NCBI RefSeq assembly: GCF_020097135.1
Contig: NZ_CP083608.1
Coordinates: 558,001-622,000 of the forward strand
Direction of reading: 5' to 3'
DNA length: 64,000 nt
Source: Macrococcus armenti
GTDB taxonomy: Bacteria > Bacillota > Bacilli > Staphylococcales > Staphylococcaceae
Within the stretch, counting starts at the first letter, position 1, and each line of letters opens with the position of its first letter. The notes under the pieces were generated by a model. The model was not told where the DNA came from. It did not search any database and saw nothing but the letters and a program-made list of their open reading frames with translations. This document shows, in pieces, positions 40,778 to 49,674 of this stretch. The position numbers and the translations under genes were made by a program.

Positions 40778-42184
40778 ATGAAATTTTTAAATACATTCAG
40801 ATCACTTGTAGAAACGCAACCTGATGCCAAAGCTTTTATCCATCGTGATGAAACGATGACATATCGCGTTTTAGATGCATTAAGTGATGATTTAGGTGAG
40901 CAAATTAAGCATTCAAAAAAACCTTTAATCGTTTATGGACATATGTCTAAATGGATGATTGTTGGAATGATTGGTGCATTAAAAGCAGGTATCGGTTATG
41001 TGCCGATTGACGTATCAATTCCGAGAGATCGCATTGAAAAAATCTTCGAAACGATTCAACCTGAATTAATTTTTGCAACGGAACAAATGGAAACGGATGT
41101 TAAAGTAATAACGCCAGATGACGTGTCTGAATCCAGTGCACAGCTTGTTGGCGTTCAACATAGTGACGTTGCTTATACAATCTTTACGAGTGGTTCAACT
41201 GGTATGCCTAAAGGTGTTGAAATATTAGGAGAATCATTAGATGAGTTTATTGATTGGATGGCATCACTGTACGTAAGGCAAGAAGAGAATTACTGGTTAA
41301 ATCAGGCGCCATTATCATTTGATTTATCCGTGATGGCGGTTTACCCGGCACTTGCAACAGGTAGTGCACTCGTTATGATTGATAAAGATATGATAAAAAA
41401 ACCAATCGGTATATATGAAACGTTGAAGCAATACCCAATGTCTGCCTGGGTTTCAACGCCATCTTTCATGGAAATGTGTTTAATGTTACCGGAATTTGAT
41501 ATGGCACATCATGAAAATTTAAAACATTTTTATTTCTGTGGAGAAGCATTGAAGCATAAGACAGCTGAAAATTTAAAGTCTAAATTCAATGAGAGCCGTA
41601 TATATAATACGTATGGTCCAACTGAAGCGACAGTTGCGGTTACTGGTATTGAAGTAACGGATGAAGTACTTAGCAAGTATAATCCACTACCAGTTGGATA
41701 TGCACGTCCAGGTGTATCGTTATCGATCAATGACGATGAATTACACATTCATGGTAAAGCAGTAAGTATCGGTTATGTGAATGCGCCCGATAAAACTGCT
41801 GCACAATTTTATAATAATGGTGAACGCAGCTATAAAACAGGTGATAAAGGACGTATTGAAGACGGATTATTATTTATTGACGGGAGAATTGACTTCCAGA
41901 TAAAACTTAATGGTTACAGAATGGAATTAGAAGAAATAGAACATGTAATAACAGAACAGCAAGGTATTCAAGGGTGCATCGTAACACCAATTGAAAAGCA
42001 GGGGAAAGTACAGTATCTTGTTGCACATGTCATTACATCATCATTTGATGAAAATGAATTGAAAGAACAACTTAAGACGGTGCTACCTGAATATATGATT
42101 CCTAGAAAGTTTAATGTTATTGAGCAGCTACCGATGACTGCGAACGGTAAAGTAGACCGAAAAGCATTGATAGGTGAAAATTAA
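40778..42184 (+). CDS. dltA: DltA, D-alanine--D-alanyl carrier protein ligase
   Basis: DltA activates D-alanine as an adenylate and loads it on the DltC phosphopantetheine. The 468-residue ANL-superfamily enzyme shows the P-loop-like TIFTSGSTGMPKG (about 132-144), YNTYGPTEATVAVTG, YKTGDKGR and the C-terminal catalytic lysine in MTANGKVDRKAL. It is slightly shorter than the usual 485 residues but no domain is missing. SD GAGGTGA. It shares one base with dltB (TAATG). Confidence 0.97.
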   Translation: MKFLNTFRSLVETQPDAKAFIHRDETMTYRVLDALSDDLGEQIKHSKKPLIVYGHMSKWMIVGMIGALKAGIGYVPIDVSIPRDRIEKIFETIQPELIFATEQMETDVKVITPDDVSESSAQLVGVQHSDVAYTIFTSGSTGMPKGVEILGESLDEFIDWMASLYVRQEENYWLNQAPLSFDLSVMAVYPALATGSALVMIDKDMIKKPIGIYETLKQYPMSAWVSTPSFMEMCLMLPEFDMAHHENLKHFYFCGEALKHKTAENLKSKFNESRIYNTYGPTEATVAVTGIEVTDEVLSKYNPLPVGYARPGVSLSINDDELHIHGKAVSIGYVNAPDKTAAQFYNNGERSYKTGDKGRIEDGLLFIDGRIDFQIKLNGYRMELEEIEHVITEQQGIQGCIVTPIEKQGKVQYLVAHVITSSFDENELKEQLKTVLPEYMIPRKFNVIEQLPMTANGKVDRKALIGEN

Positions 42185-43395
42185 TGATACCTTATGGTGA
42201 TTTTCCGTTCTTTATGATTTCCCTTGCATTATTATTACCGGTCATCGTGCTTGGCCTAATGGGCAAGCGTAACGAATATTATAACTGGATTGTTACAGTT
42301 ATTATGCTCGTGCTCATTTTTAAAGACCCGAATAAAAACTTATTTGGTGTATCTTTCTTATCGTTTGAAATGATCAGCTTTGTACTCTTTTTAATTTATC
42401 AACTTGTACTGATTAAAGTTTATTTAAAGATGGTTAAAGTGAGCAATACGTTACCGCGCTTTGTAACGCTTATAATCTTATCGATATTACCGCTTGCAAT
42501 TGTTAAGATTATACAAAGTTCATTATTTGGATTTACAGGACATATTGGAACGTTCTCTATAAAATCGATTATCGGTTTCCTTGGAATTTCATATATTATG
42601 TTCAAATGTATCCAGATTATAATGGAAATTCGTGATAAGCGTATAAAAGAAATTAACTTACTTGAAGTTGCGAAATTTTTAACATTTTTCCCGACAATTT
42701 CATCAGGACCAATTGACCGATTTAAGCGATTTAATAAAGATATTACGAAAGGTTTTACGAAAGAGAAATACGCAGATATGCTGCAAAAGGCAATACATTA
42801 TATATTTATCGGATTTTTGTATAAATATATCATTGCGTATTATATCAATCAAAAAGTAATATTAAATATTAATTTTGACAGTGCTGATATATGGATGAAA
42901 ATCATCTATATGTATGGCTATAGTTTTTATCTGTTCTTTGATTTTGCCGGGTATAGTTTATTTGCAATTGCATTCAGCTATATAATGGGGATCGAAACGC
43001 CTCCAAACTTCAACCAGCCATTTAAAGCTAAAAATATTAAAGACTTCTGGAACAGATGGCATATGTCATTATCATTCTGGTTCAGAGATATGGTCTACAT
43101 GAGATTTGTATTTTTCGTATCTAAGAATAAATATATTAAGAATAACTTTACGACGAGCAACATTGGATTTATGATTAATTTTTTAATTATGGGAATATGG
43201 CACGGTGTTGAATGGTTTTATATGGCTTACGGTTTATACCACGGCATACTATTCGTGCTATACGGTTACTACGAGCAGTACCGTAAAAAACATCCATATA
43301 AATTACCGGCAAAAGTAGTAGATGCTATGGGTATTATTATTACTTTCCATGTTGTAGCATTTGGCTTTTTAATCTTTTCAGGAAAACTATTTTAG
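42184..43395 (+). CDS. dltB: DltB, MBOAT membrane acyltransferase
   Basis: DltB moves the D-alanyl group from DltC across the membrane. The 403-residue protein has about 11 hydrophobic segments. It also has the MBOAT features FDFAGYSLFAIAFSYIMG, NFNQPFKAKNIKDFWNRWHMSLSFWFR-type region (from NFNQPF) and the catalytic His in MGIWHGVEWFY (about residue 340). The start shares a base with the dltA stop, so expression is coupled. Confidence 0.97.
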   Translation: MIPYGDFPFFMISLALLLPVIVLGLMGKRNEYYNWIVTVIMLVLIFKDPNKNLFGVSFLSFEMISFVLFLIYQLVLIKVYLKMVKVSNTLPRFVTLIILSILPLAIVKIIQSSLFGFTGHIGTFSIKSIIGFLGISYIMFKCIQIIMEIRDKRIKEINLLEVAKFLTFFPTISSGPIDRFKRFNKDITKGFTKEKYADMLQKAIHYIFIGFLYKYIIAYYINQKVILNINFDSADIWMKIIYMYGYSFYLFFDFAGYSLFAIAFSYIMGIETPPNFNQPFKAKNIKDFWNRWHMSLSFWFRDMVYMRFVFFVSKNKYIKNNFTTSNIGFMINFLIMGIWHGVEWFYMAYGLYHGILFVLYGYYEQYRKKHPYKLPAKVVDAMGIIITFHVVAFGFLIFSGKLF

Positions 43396-43407
43396 GAGTG
43401 AATATTA

Positions 43408-43644
43408 ATGGAATTTAAACAAGAAGTATTAGATGTAATTGCAGAAGTTGCAGAAAACGATATCGTGAAAGAAAATCCGGATGTAAAGATTTTTGATGAG
43501 AACATTTTAGATTCATTTGCAACAGTAGGATTATTGCTTGCTTTAAACGAACGTTTAGATATGGATTTAACGATAACGGATTTCGACCGTGATGAATGGG
43601 CAACACCAAATATGATTGTTGAAGTATTAGAAGGATTAAGATGA
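43408..43644 (+). CDS. dltC: DltC, D-alanyl carrier protein
   Basis: DltC is the acyl-carrier-like protein of D-alanylation. The 78-residue helical protein has the phosphopantetheine Ser36 in [22 protein letters not shown] lies before the ATG, and the 3' end overlaps dltD by four bases (ATGA). The length is normal for the family. Confidence 0.97.
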   Translation: MEFKQEVLDVIAEVAENDIVKENPDVKIFDENILDSFATVGLLLALNERLDMDLTITDFDRDEWATPNMIVEVLEGLR

Positions 43645-44807
43645 TTAAGAAGTTTTTACCTGCAATCATCGCTCTAACCGTATTTGCAGTGTTCTTATTA
43701 ATACCAGCACCATTTATTAAACGATTTATCCCGCTTAATACAGCTACAGGTGAAGGCGTTAATTTAAATGAAACAACGTTTAAAGGAAGTGCAATTCAGA
43801 CGGAAATGTTCGATGAACCGAAGTTTTATCCGATATTTGGTTCAAGTGAATTAGAAAAACGAGACCCTTTTCATCCAACACGTATCTTTAAAGAAAAATC
43901 GTTCGGCAAAATACCTTTTCTGATTGGAACAGGTGGTTCAACAGATTTAATACATGCAATTAATATCGGTAGTCATATCGGTCATATTGAAAACAAGAAA
44001 ATTGCAATTATTATTTCACCACAATGGTTTACTAAAAAAGGATTAGAAGATAATAACTTTTCAGCACGTTATTCACAACTACAGTTGAATAACTTACTGA
44101 GTAATCCCGATGTTTCACCAGAATTGAAACAAAAATTAAGCAAACGATTAATGCACTTCTCTGCGACGAAAGAAGATTCGCAAGTGATGCTTTATTCACA
44201 GAATACTGCAGATAACAGCACTGTTTCAAATTCGTTTACTGATGATATATATGATGACTTAATGAAGAAAAACGATATATTCAAGTCTAAGTTTATGTTC
44301 CATAACAATCGATTTAAAGTGAAACATAATATAGATTTACGTGAAAAAACTTGGCCGCAAATAAGAGAAATTGCTGCCGATTATGGTAGAAAACATGCTA
44401 CTAACAACCCATACTTCATGAAGAATCAATACTATAATATGATTCAAAAACATCAGAAGAAATTATACCGACCTGGAGAGTTTTATGTAAATTCACAGGA
44501 GTTCAATGATTTACAATTATTATTGGATGTATTAAAAGAAGCAAAGGCAGATCCGTTATTCATATCTATTCCTGCAAACGGAAAATGGTATGATCATATT
44601 AAAATTCCGGCTGAACAACGAAAACCTGTTTATGATAAAATTAATCAACAAATTACAAATGCTGGATTTAAAATTTATGATTTAACGGATAAAGAGTATG
44701 AACCGTATGTTTTAAGTGATGCCGTCCATATCGGATGGAAAGGCTGGACTTATATTGATGAGCAGATGGAAAATCATATTCATAATAGACCGATTACAAA
44801 TCCATAA
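43641..44807 (+). CDS. dltD: DltD, extracytoplasmic D-alanylation protein
   Basis: DltD transfers D-alanine onto lipoteichoic acid at the outer face. The 388-residue protein has an N-terminal membrane anchor (about 5-24) and an extracellular SGNH-like domain. The family motif GSSEL lies at 67-71 (with the nucleophilic Ser), and the Asp/His pair in [12 protein letters not shown] near the C-terminus. It ends the dlt operon. Confidence 0.96.
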   Translation: MIKKFLPAIIALTVFAVFLLIPAPFIKRFIPLNTATGEGVNLNETTFKGSAIQTEMFDEPKFYPIFGSSELEKRDPFHPTRIFKEKSFGKIPFLIGTGGSTDLIHAINIGSHIGHIENKKIAIIISPQWFTKKGLEDNNFSARYSQLQLNNLLSNPDVSPELKQKLSKRLMHFSATKEDSQVMLYSQNTADNSTVSNSFTDDIYDDLMKKNDIFKSKFMFHNNRFKVKHNIDLREKTWPQIREIAADYGRKHATNNPYFMKNQYYNMIQKHQKKLYRPGEFYVNSQEFNDLQLLLDVLKEAKADPLFISIPANGKWYDHIKIPAEQRKPVYDKINQQITNAGFKIYDLTDKEYEPYVLSDAVHIGWKGWTYIDEQMENHIHNRPITNP

Positions 44808-44810
44808 ATA

Positions 44811-44849
44811 AAAAAGCTTCGAACAGCAATATACTGTTCGAAGCTTTTT
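44811..44849. terminator. Bidirectional terminator after dltD
   Basis: AAAAAGCTTCGAACAG and CTGTTCGAAGCTTTTT form a 16-bp stem; it also serves the convergent NifU-like gene. Confidence 0.92.
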
Positions 44850-44852
44850 AAA

Positions 44853-45095
44853 TTAAAATACTTGTTCTACTTCTACTACACCTGGTACTTCTTCTAATAA
44901 TGCACGTTCGATACCAGCTTTTAAAGTGATAGTTGATGAAGGGCAAGTACCGCAAGCACCTAATAAACGTAATTTAACAATCCCGTCTTCAACATCTACT
45001 AGTTCACAGTCTCCGCCATCTCTTAATAAGAAAGGACGTAACTTATCTAAAACTTCATTAACTTGATCAAACATTGTTTGTTGTTCAGTTGTCAT
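44853..45095 (-). CDS. NifU-type Fe-S cluster carrier (YutI-like)
   Basis: An 80-residue NifU C-terminal-domain protein with the cluster-binding C48-G-T-C51 in [14 protein letters not shown]. Nfu proteins carry a [4Fe-4S] cluster from the SUF scaffold to targets. I choose the ATG at 45095, 7 bases after AAAGGAG on the minus strand. The longer open frame (from 45134) has no SD. It is divergent from the YuzD gene. Confidence 0.93.
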   Translation of the reverse strand: MTTEQQTMFDQVNEVLDKLRPFLLRDGGDCELVDVEDGIVKLRLLGACGTCPSSTITLKAGIERALLEEVPGVVEVEQVF

Positions 45096-45194
45096 AATAA
45101 CTCCTTTCAAGAGTAATACTATGTAATTACTCAATTCTTTAGTATAATCAATATAGCATATTTTTCTAAAAAAATTAAGGGGGATGACTTATAA

Positions 45195-45503
45195 ATGATA
45201 AATGTTATCATCTATGGTGCAGATGTAGTGTGTGCAAGCTGTGTAAATGCACCTACGTCAAAAGATATTTATGACTGGATTCAACCGAATTTAACGAGAA
45301 AGTTTCCTGATTTAGAATTTAATTTTACGTATATTGATATTAATAATAGTTCTAATTTAACAGATCATGATGAGAATATTATTGAACAGATTAATAATGA
45401 TGAGCTTTTTTATCCTTTAATTACGATGGATGATGAAATCGTTGCGGATGGATATATTCAGCTACCACAAGTAACTAAATTTGTAGAGAAGACGTATCTA
45501 TAA
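45195..45503 (+). CDS. yuzD: YuzD-like thioredoxin-fold protein (DUF1462)
   Basis: A 102-residue YuzD-family protein with C-A-S-C in ADVVCASCVNAPTS (about residues 9-22) and a likely cis-Pro in ELFYPLITMDDEIVADG. This is the look of a thioredoxin-fold thiol protein. The function is unknown. AAGGGGG precedes the ATG at some distance. Proximity to Nfu, YuzB, HesB and NADH dehydrogenases is conserved in Bacilli and hints at a role in Fe-S or redox handling. Confidence 0.87.
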   Translation: MINVIIYGADVVCASCVNAPTSKDIYDWIQPNLTRKFPDLEFNFTYIDINNSSNLTDHDENIIEQINNDELFYPLITMDDEIVADGYIQLPQVTKFVEKTYL

Positions 45504-45523
45504 AAAGTATACGAAAGACAATG

Positions 45524-45565
45524 ACCGGACAGAATTGATAGAGCATTCAATTCTGTCCGTTTTAA
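45524..45565 (+). terminator. yuzD terminator
   Basis: CGGACAGAATTGA and TCAATTCTGTCCG form a 13-bp stem followed by TTTT. Confidence 0.87.
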
Positions 45566-45599
45566 TAATTATGTCACAATGCTTTTATTCAAGCTATTC

Positions 45600-46664
45600 T
45601 TATCCGTTATGATATTTGTACAGCCATAATACGCCTGACTTCATAAGACGTGCAAGTCGGCCAGTCACTGTTTTCTCCATTAAGAATGCAAATCCTTCTT
45701 TATCGCCAAGCGACCCCATAAAGCCTTGTACTTTAAGTTCAGGAATTTGTTCAGGTAATAGTTTACCTTGCCAAATATGTTTCATAACGTCCACGATTTG
45801 TTCTGCCTGTAATTCAGCAAGCTGGGCACTCGGTGCATGTGGTAACAATGCACAATCTCCAACAACATAAACATTTGTATGATCAGGAATTTGATGATAC
45901 TGATTGACTTTCACACGATTTCCATCACCAAGTTCAACTGGTAATGTACGCACTAATTCAACAGGTTGAATGCCAGCAGTCCATACGCAAATGTCGACAT
46001 CATAAGTCACGTCATTGTTGTAAAGTTTTCCTGGTTCAACTTTAACGACATTTGAATTTGGAACTACTTCAACATCATTTTTATCGAACCACTTTTTCAC
46101 GTAATTACTTAATTTCTCAGGAAAAGCCGGTAAAATTCTTTCGCCGCGATCAAATAGGCGAATTTTTAAATCCTTTCTTGATTCGCGCAGTTCACTAGCA
46201 AGTTCTATCCCGCTTAAACCAGCGCCAACAATTCCGACACAACTACCACTTGGCAAGTCAGCAATCGCCTGATAAGTTTTACGCGCTTTCGTCATCGTCT
46301 GAATACTGTAAGTGTATTCTTCAGCACCAGGTACGTTGTGATACTTATCTTCACAACCTAATCCGATAACAAGTTCGTCATAATCTACATGATTTTCTCC
46401 AAGTGAGATAATCTGTTTATCCAGATCGATATGTGTAATTTCCCCAAAAACAATGTTTAATCGTTTATCTTTCGGAAATTCAACACGAACATCCTTGTCT
46501 GATTCTGTACCGGCTGCTAACGCATAAAACTCTGTTTTTAAACCGTGAAATGGTATCTTATCGATTAATGTAATATTGTACTCATCCGGTAATACATTAG
46601 GCAGCAAACGTTGCATAATGCGCATATTACCATAGCCCCCACCAAGTAATACTAAATTTTTCAT
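45600..46664 (-). CDS. Type II NADH dehydrogenase-like FAD oxidoreductase (YutJ-like)
   Basis: A 354-residue FAD/NAD(P)-disulfide-reductase-fold protein. The FAD site LLGGGYGNMRI lies at residues 6-16, a second Rossmann motif VGIVGAGLSGIELASEL at about 143-159, and the FAD ribityl-binding VYVVGDCALL near 268. It resembles the single-subunit NADH:quinone oxidoreductases (NDH-2) that feed electrons to menaquinone without pumping protons. The shorter C-terminus ends in an amphipathic WLYKYHNG stretch. The substrate is not certain. Confidence 0.85.
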   Translation of the reverse strand: MKNLVLLGGGYGNMRIMQRLLPNVLPDEYNITLIDKIPFHGLKTEFYALAAGTESDKDVRVEFPKDKRLNIVFGEITHIDLDKQIISLGENHVDYDELVIGLGCEDKYHNVPGAEEYTYSIQTMTKARKTYQAIADLPSGSCVGIVGAGLSGIELASELRESRKDLKIRLFDRGERILPAFPEKLSNYVKKWFDKNDVEVVPNSNVVKVEPGKLYNNDVTYDVDICVWTAGIQPVELVRTLPVELGDGNRVKVNQYHQIPDHTNVYVVGDCALLPHAPSAQLAELQAEQIVDVMKHIWQGKLLPEQIPELKVQGFMGSLGDKEGFAFLMEKTVTGRLARLMKSGVLWLYKYHNG

Positions 46665-46783
46665 TGTTTTCTCCCCATTTGTAAGTCAAAGTTCTATAGT
46701 TTTTATACAATTTAAATTATAATATAGTTTGACTTTAATTTATAGCAATACAATAAAACTTGCTATAATAAATCATAATGATT

Positions 46784-46806
46784 CATGATAAGTATTAGTT
46801 ATCATG
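46784..46806 (+). promoter_or_regulatory. Inverted repeat upstream of yuzB
   Basis: CATGATAA-GTATTAG-TTATCATG, perfect 8-bp arms, lies in the divergent gap between the YutJ-like gene and yuzB. It sits about 15 bases downstream of a TATAAT (46764-46769), so it may be an operator or a leader hairpin. Confidence 0.4.
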
Positions 46807-46823
46807 TTTAGAGGAATGATATA

Positions 46824-47060
46824 ATGAATCCAATTGTAGAATTTTGTATATCTAATTTAGCTAAAGGTGGGCAAATCGTTTTTGATGAGTTATCAAAGGA
46901 TGATAACATTGATGTATTAGATTATGGGTGCTTAACATATTGCGGACAGTGCAGCGATAGTTTATATGCACTCGTTAATGGCGATATTGTGACAGGTGAT
47001 ACACCGGAAGCTTTAAAAGAGAATATTTATAAACATATTAAAGAAACATGGATTTTTTAG
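46824..47060 (+). CDS. yuzB: YuzB-like protein (DUF1450)
   Basis: A 78-residue protein of the YuzB family, with cysteines at Cys8 (VEFCISN) and in [20 protein letters not shown] (residues about 35-54). The C-x4-C-x2-C pattern looks metal- or cluster-binding, but the function is unknown. The 3' end runs to the SD of the HesB gene, 11 bases before its ATG, so the two are one unit. Confidence 0.88.
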   Translation: MNPIVEFCISNLAKGGQIVFDELSKDDNIDVLDYGCLTYCGQCSDSLYALVNGDIVTGDTPEALKENIYKHIKETWIF

Positions 47061-47071
47061 GAGGTAATGTA

Positions 47072-47431
47072 ATGTCTACAGTAATTTTGACAGAAGCAGC
47101 AGCATATGAAGTGAAATCAATGATGGAAAAAAACGGCATGCCGGATGGATACTTAAAGATTTCAGTAAAAGGTGGAGGCTGTACCGGATTATCATACGGT
47201 ATGAGCGCAGAAGAAGCACCAGCAGAAAATGATGAAATTCTGGAGTATTATGGTGTGAAAGTTTTAGTTGATAAAACAGATGCTCCGATTTTAAATGGCA
47301 CTACAATTGATTTCAAGCAGTCATTGATGGGTGGCGGCTTTGCAATAGAAAATCCAAACGCGATTGCATCTTGTGGTTGTGGTAGTTCATTCAGAACGAA
47401 AGATGTTGCAGGAACACCTGAAAACTGTTAA
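47072..47431 (+). CDS. HesB/IscA-type Fe-S carrier protein
   Basis: A 119-residue A-type carrier with the three cluster cysteines Cys37 (GGGCTGLSYG), Cys101 and Cys103 (SCGCGSSF), all in family positions. A-type proteins deliver Fe-S clusters to apo-enzymes after SUF assembly; the sufCDSUB operon lacks its own sufA, so this may be the partner. I choose the ATG at 47072, after AGGAGGTAATGTA. The start at 47048 would overlap yuzB. Confidence 0.93.
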   Translation: MSTVILTEAAAYEVKSMMEKNGMPDGYLKISVKGGGCTGLSYGMSAEEAPAENDEILEYYGVKVLVDKTDAPILNGTTIDFKQSLMGGGFAIENPNAIASCGCGSSFRTKDVAGTPENC

Positions 47432-47505
47432 TACATTTTACTTGTATATGCTTGAATAAATACGGTAAAAGGATTAATATAAAAGGTGAAATGTTAAAAA
47501 TACAT

Positions 47506-47523
47506 TTGTGACAAAAATCACAA
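47506..47523 (+). promoter_or_regulatory. Candidate Rex operator upstream of ndh
   Basis: TTGTGACAAAAATCACAA matches the Rex site TTGTGAANNNNTTCACAA at 12 of the 14 defined positions, with both TTGTGA/TCACAA arms perfect. Rex is the NADH/NAD+ sensor repressor of Gram-positives, and NADH dehydrogenase is a known type of Rex target. Confidence 0.65.
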
Positions 47524-47563
47524 TATTTTTTAAAATTAAATTATATAAGAATGGGTGAAATCG

Positions 47564-48781
47564 ATGGGATTTAAAAGAAAAAAAGTTGTTATTTTAGGTG
47601 GGGGTTACGCAGGTCTTAAAACGGCTACAAAACTTCAGAAGTTAGTTAGCGCACAGGATTGTGATATTACATTAATCAACAAAAATGAATACCACTATGA
47701 ATCTACATGGTTACATGAAGCGTCTGCAGGGACACGTGAATATCAAGATTGTTTATATCCGATTGCAAGTGTATTAAACCAATCTAAAGTTGATTTTGTT
47801 ACTGCAGAAGTTACTAAAATTAACAAAGATGACAAAACTGTTGAAACTACTAAAGGTACATTTAACTTTGATATTTTAGTAGTTGCACTTGGTTTTGAAT
47901 CTGAAACCTTTGGAATCGAAGGTATGAAAGAGCATGCTTTCCAAATCGAGAATATCAATACTGCACGCCGTATTGCGACACACATCGAAGAGCGTTTTGC
48001 TAACTATGCAAACAGTGCGGAAAAAGACGAAAAAGATTTAGCGATCCTAGTTGGTGGTGCTGGATTTACTGGTATTGAGTTATTAGGTGAATTAGTAGAA
48101 CGTATTCCTGAATTATGTAAAGAATACAACATCGACCAATCTAAAGTTAAAGTAACATGTGTAGAAGCTGCACCGAAAATGTTACCGATGTTCTCAGAAA
48201 CATTAGTGAAATACGTTGTAAATTATCTTGAAGCTCGTGGTGTTGAATTCAAGATTGCAACGCCTATCGTTGCTGCAAATGAAAATGGATTCGTTGTAAA
48301 AGTTAACGAGCAGGAAGAGCAGTTATATGCAAATACAGTAATCTGGGCTGCTGGTGTACGTGGTTCTAAATTAATGGAAGAATCATTTGAGGGTGTTCGT
48401 CGTGGACGTATCGTTGTACGTGAAGATTTACGTATCGACGGTTACGATGATATCTTCGTTATCGGTGACTGTTCAGCAGTTATGGTTGGTGAAGGCGATA
48501 ACAAGCGTCCATTACCAACAACAGCTCAAATCGCAATGCAGCAAGGTGAGTTTACTGCAGATGCGATTACGAAATTATTAAATAACGAAAAATTATCTAC
48601 ATTTGAATATGACGATAAAGGAACAGTATGTTCTTTAGGTTCAAATGATGGTGTAGGTGTTGTATTCGGCAAAGAAATTACTGGTAAAAAAGCAGCATTC
48701 ATGAAGAAATTAATCGATACACGTGCTGTATTCAAAATCGGTGGTACTGGTGTGGCATTCAAAAAAGGTAAATTTCTATAA
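47564..48781 (+). CDS. ndh: Type II NADH:quinone oxidoreductase (YumB/Ndh-like)
   Basis: A 405-residue NDH-2 that should oxidise NADH and reduce menaquinone at the membrane surface. FAD-binding [14 protein letters not shown] lies at about residues 7-20, the NAD-binding [18 protein letters not shown] at about 160, and the second FAD motif [10 protein letters not shown] at about 295. The quinone-contact QIAMQQGEF region is intact. I choose the ATG at 47564, 5 bases after GGGTGA; the GTG at 47555 lies inside that SD. A Rex-like box precedes it. Confidence 0.92.
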   Translation: MGFKRKKVVILGGGYAGLKTATKLQKLVSAQDCDITLINKNEYHYESTWLHEASAGTREYQDCLYPIASVLNQSKVDFVTAEVTKINKDDKTVETTKGTFNFDILVVALGFESETFGIEGMKEHAFQIENINTARRIATHIEERFANYANSAEKDEKDLAILVGGAGFTGIELLGELVERIPELCKEYNIDQSKVKVTCVEAAPKMLPMFSETLVKYVVNYLEARGVEFKIATPIVAANENGFVVKVNEQEEQLYANTVIWAAGVRGSKLMEESFEGVRRGRIVVREDLRIDGYDDIFVIGDCSAVMVGEGDNKRPLPTTAQIAMQQGEFTADAITKLLNNEKLSTFEYDDKGTVCSLGSNDGVGVVFGKEITGKKAAFMKKLIDTRAVFKIGGTGVAFKKGKFL

Positions 48782-48802
48782 GTTTTAAATATGAGTATAT
48801 TT

Positions 48803-48836
48803 AGGGATGGGGTATTATGTCCCATCCTTTTTATTT
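48803..48836 (+). terminator. ndh terminator
   Basis: AGGGATGGG and CCCATCCTT pair around a TATTATGT-like loop, followed by a T-run. Confidence 0.85.
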
Positions 48837-48853
48837 TATAATTAGGTGATGAA

Positions 48854-49333
48854 ATGAAACGAGACAAAGTATGGCTAGGTGTAAGTGGACTCATCATTAA
48901 TGAAGCTGGCGAGTGGCTAGTTGTTGCTAAACAGTATGGTGGCATGAAAGGTATGTGGAGTTTTCCCGCTGGTTTCGTAGAGAATGGAGAAACAGCAGAT
49001 CAGGCTGTTGTAAGTGAAATCTTCGAGGAAACTGGTATATCCGGTCAAGTTGAAGGTGTCATTGGTGTGAGAACGGGTGTTATTAATGATATTATTTCGG
49101 ATAATATGATTATTTTTCGCGTTGGTGCTGATGAAATGATGATTAAAGTTGATATTCCGAATGAAGAAATAAAGGATGCTAAGTTTATAGCACCGGAATC
49201 ACTTTATCATGACAAAAACTGCAGCCCAATGGTAAGGGCATTAATCGAGGAACTGCCACAACCACTACGTTTAAGAAGTACGACATCACCCGGCGCACAA
49301 TTTAATTATTCGCACTATCATTTATTTTTATAG
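48854..49333 (+). CDS. Nudix hydrolase
   Basis: A 159-residue Nudix hydrolase. The Nudix box is GFVENGETADQAVVSEIFEETGI (starting at about residue 40). It fits Gx5Ex7xExxEExGU except that the usual Arg before the first Glu of the helix is Ser, so the helix reads SEIFEETGI. Nudix enzymes cleave nucleoside diphosphates linked to another moiety; the substrate is unknown. SD TTAGGTGATG. YuiB follows after ten bases. Confidence 0.88.
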   Translation: MKRDKVWLGVSGLIINEAGEWLVVAKQYGGMKGMWSFPAGFVENGETADQAVVSEIFEETGISGQVEGVIGVRTGVINDIISDNMIIFRVGADEMMIKVDIPNEEIKDAKFIAPESLYHDKNCSPMVRALIEELPQPLRLRSTTSPGAQFNYSHYHLFL

Positions 49334-49343
49334 GAGGGTTAGC

Positions 49344-49664
49344 GTGACAGCATTACTACAATTGATTATTTCAACAGTGTTGTTTTTTGTATTATTTTTC
49401 GGTATTGCATTTATTTTAAATATGTTACTAAAGTCGACATGGATAATGACGGTGCTTTACCCATTCGTAGTATTTGCAATTGTTGATAGAATTTCAACTG
49501 CAGATTATATATTAAAGCCTAAATTTGCATTCAGCCAGCTCGTTCGTGGTTTAACACATATGATGCCAGCAGATATTATCATGTTATCTGGTGGATTAGT
49601 TGGTGCGATTACTGCAGGCTTTGTTATACGTAATTTACGTCGTAGCGGTTACACGATGTTTTAG
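49344..49664 (+). CDS. yuiB: YuiB-like membrane protein
   Basis: A 106-residue membrane protein with three hydrophobic segments (about 4-26, 32-46 and 75-94). It looks like B. subtilis YuiB, found in the same stretch of the chromosome. The start is GTG at 49344, with SD GGAGGG 7 bases upstream. The function is unknown. It is translated together with the Nudix gene and the orphan gene that follows it. Confidence 0.8.
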   Translation: MTALLQLIISTVLFFVLFFGIAFILNMLLKSTWIMTVLYPFVVFAIVDRISTADYILKPKFAFSQLVRGLTHMMPADIIMLSGGLVGAITAGFVIRNLRRSGYTMF

Positions 49665-49674
49665 AGGTGAATAT

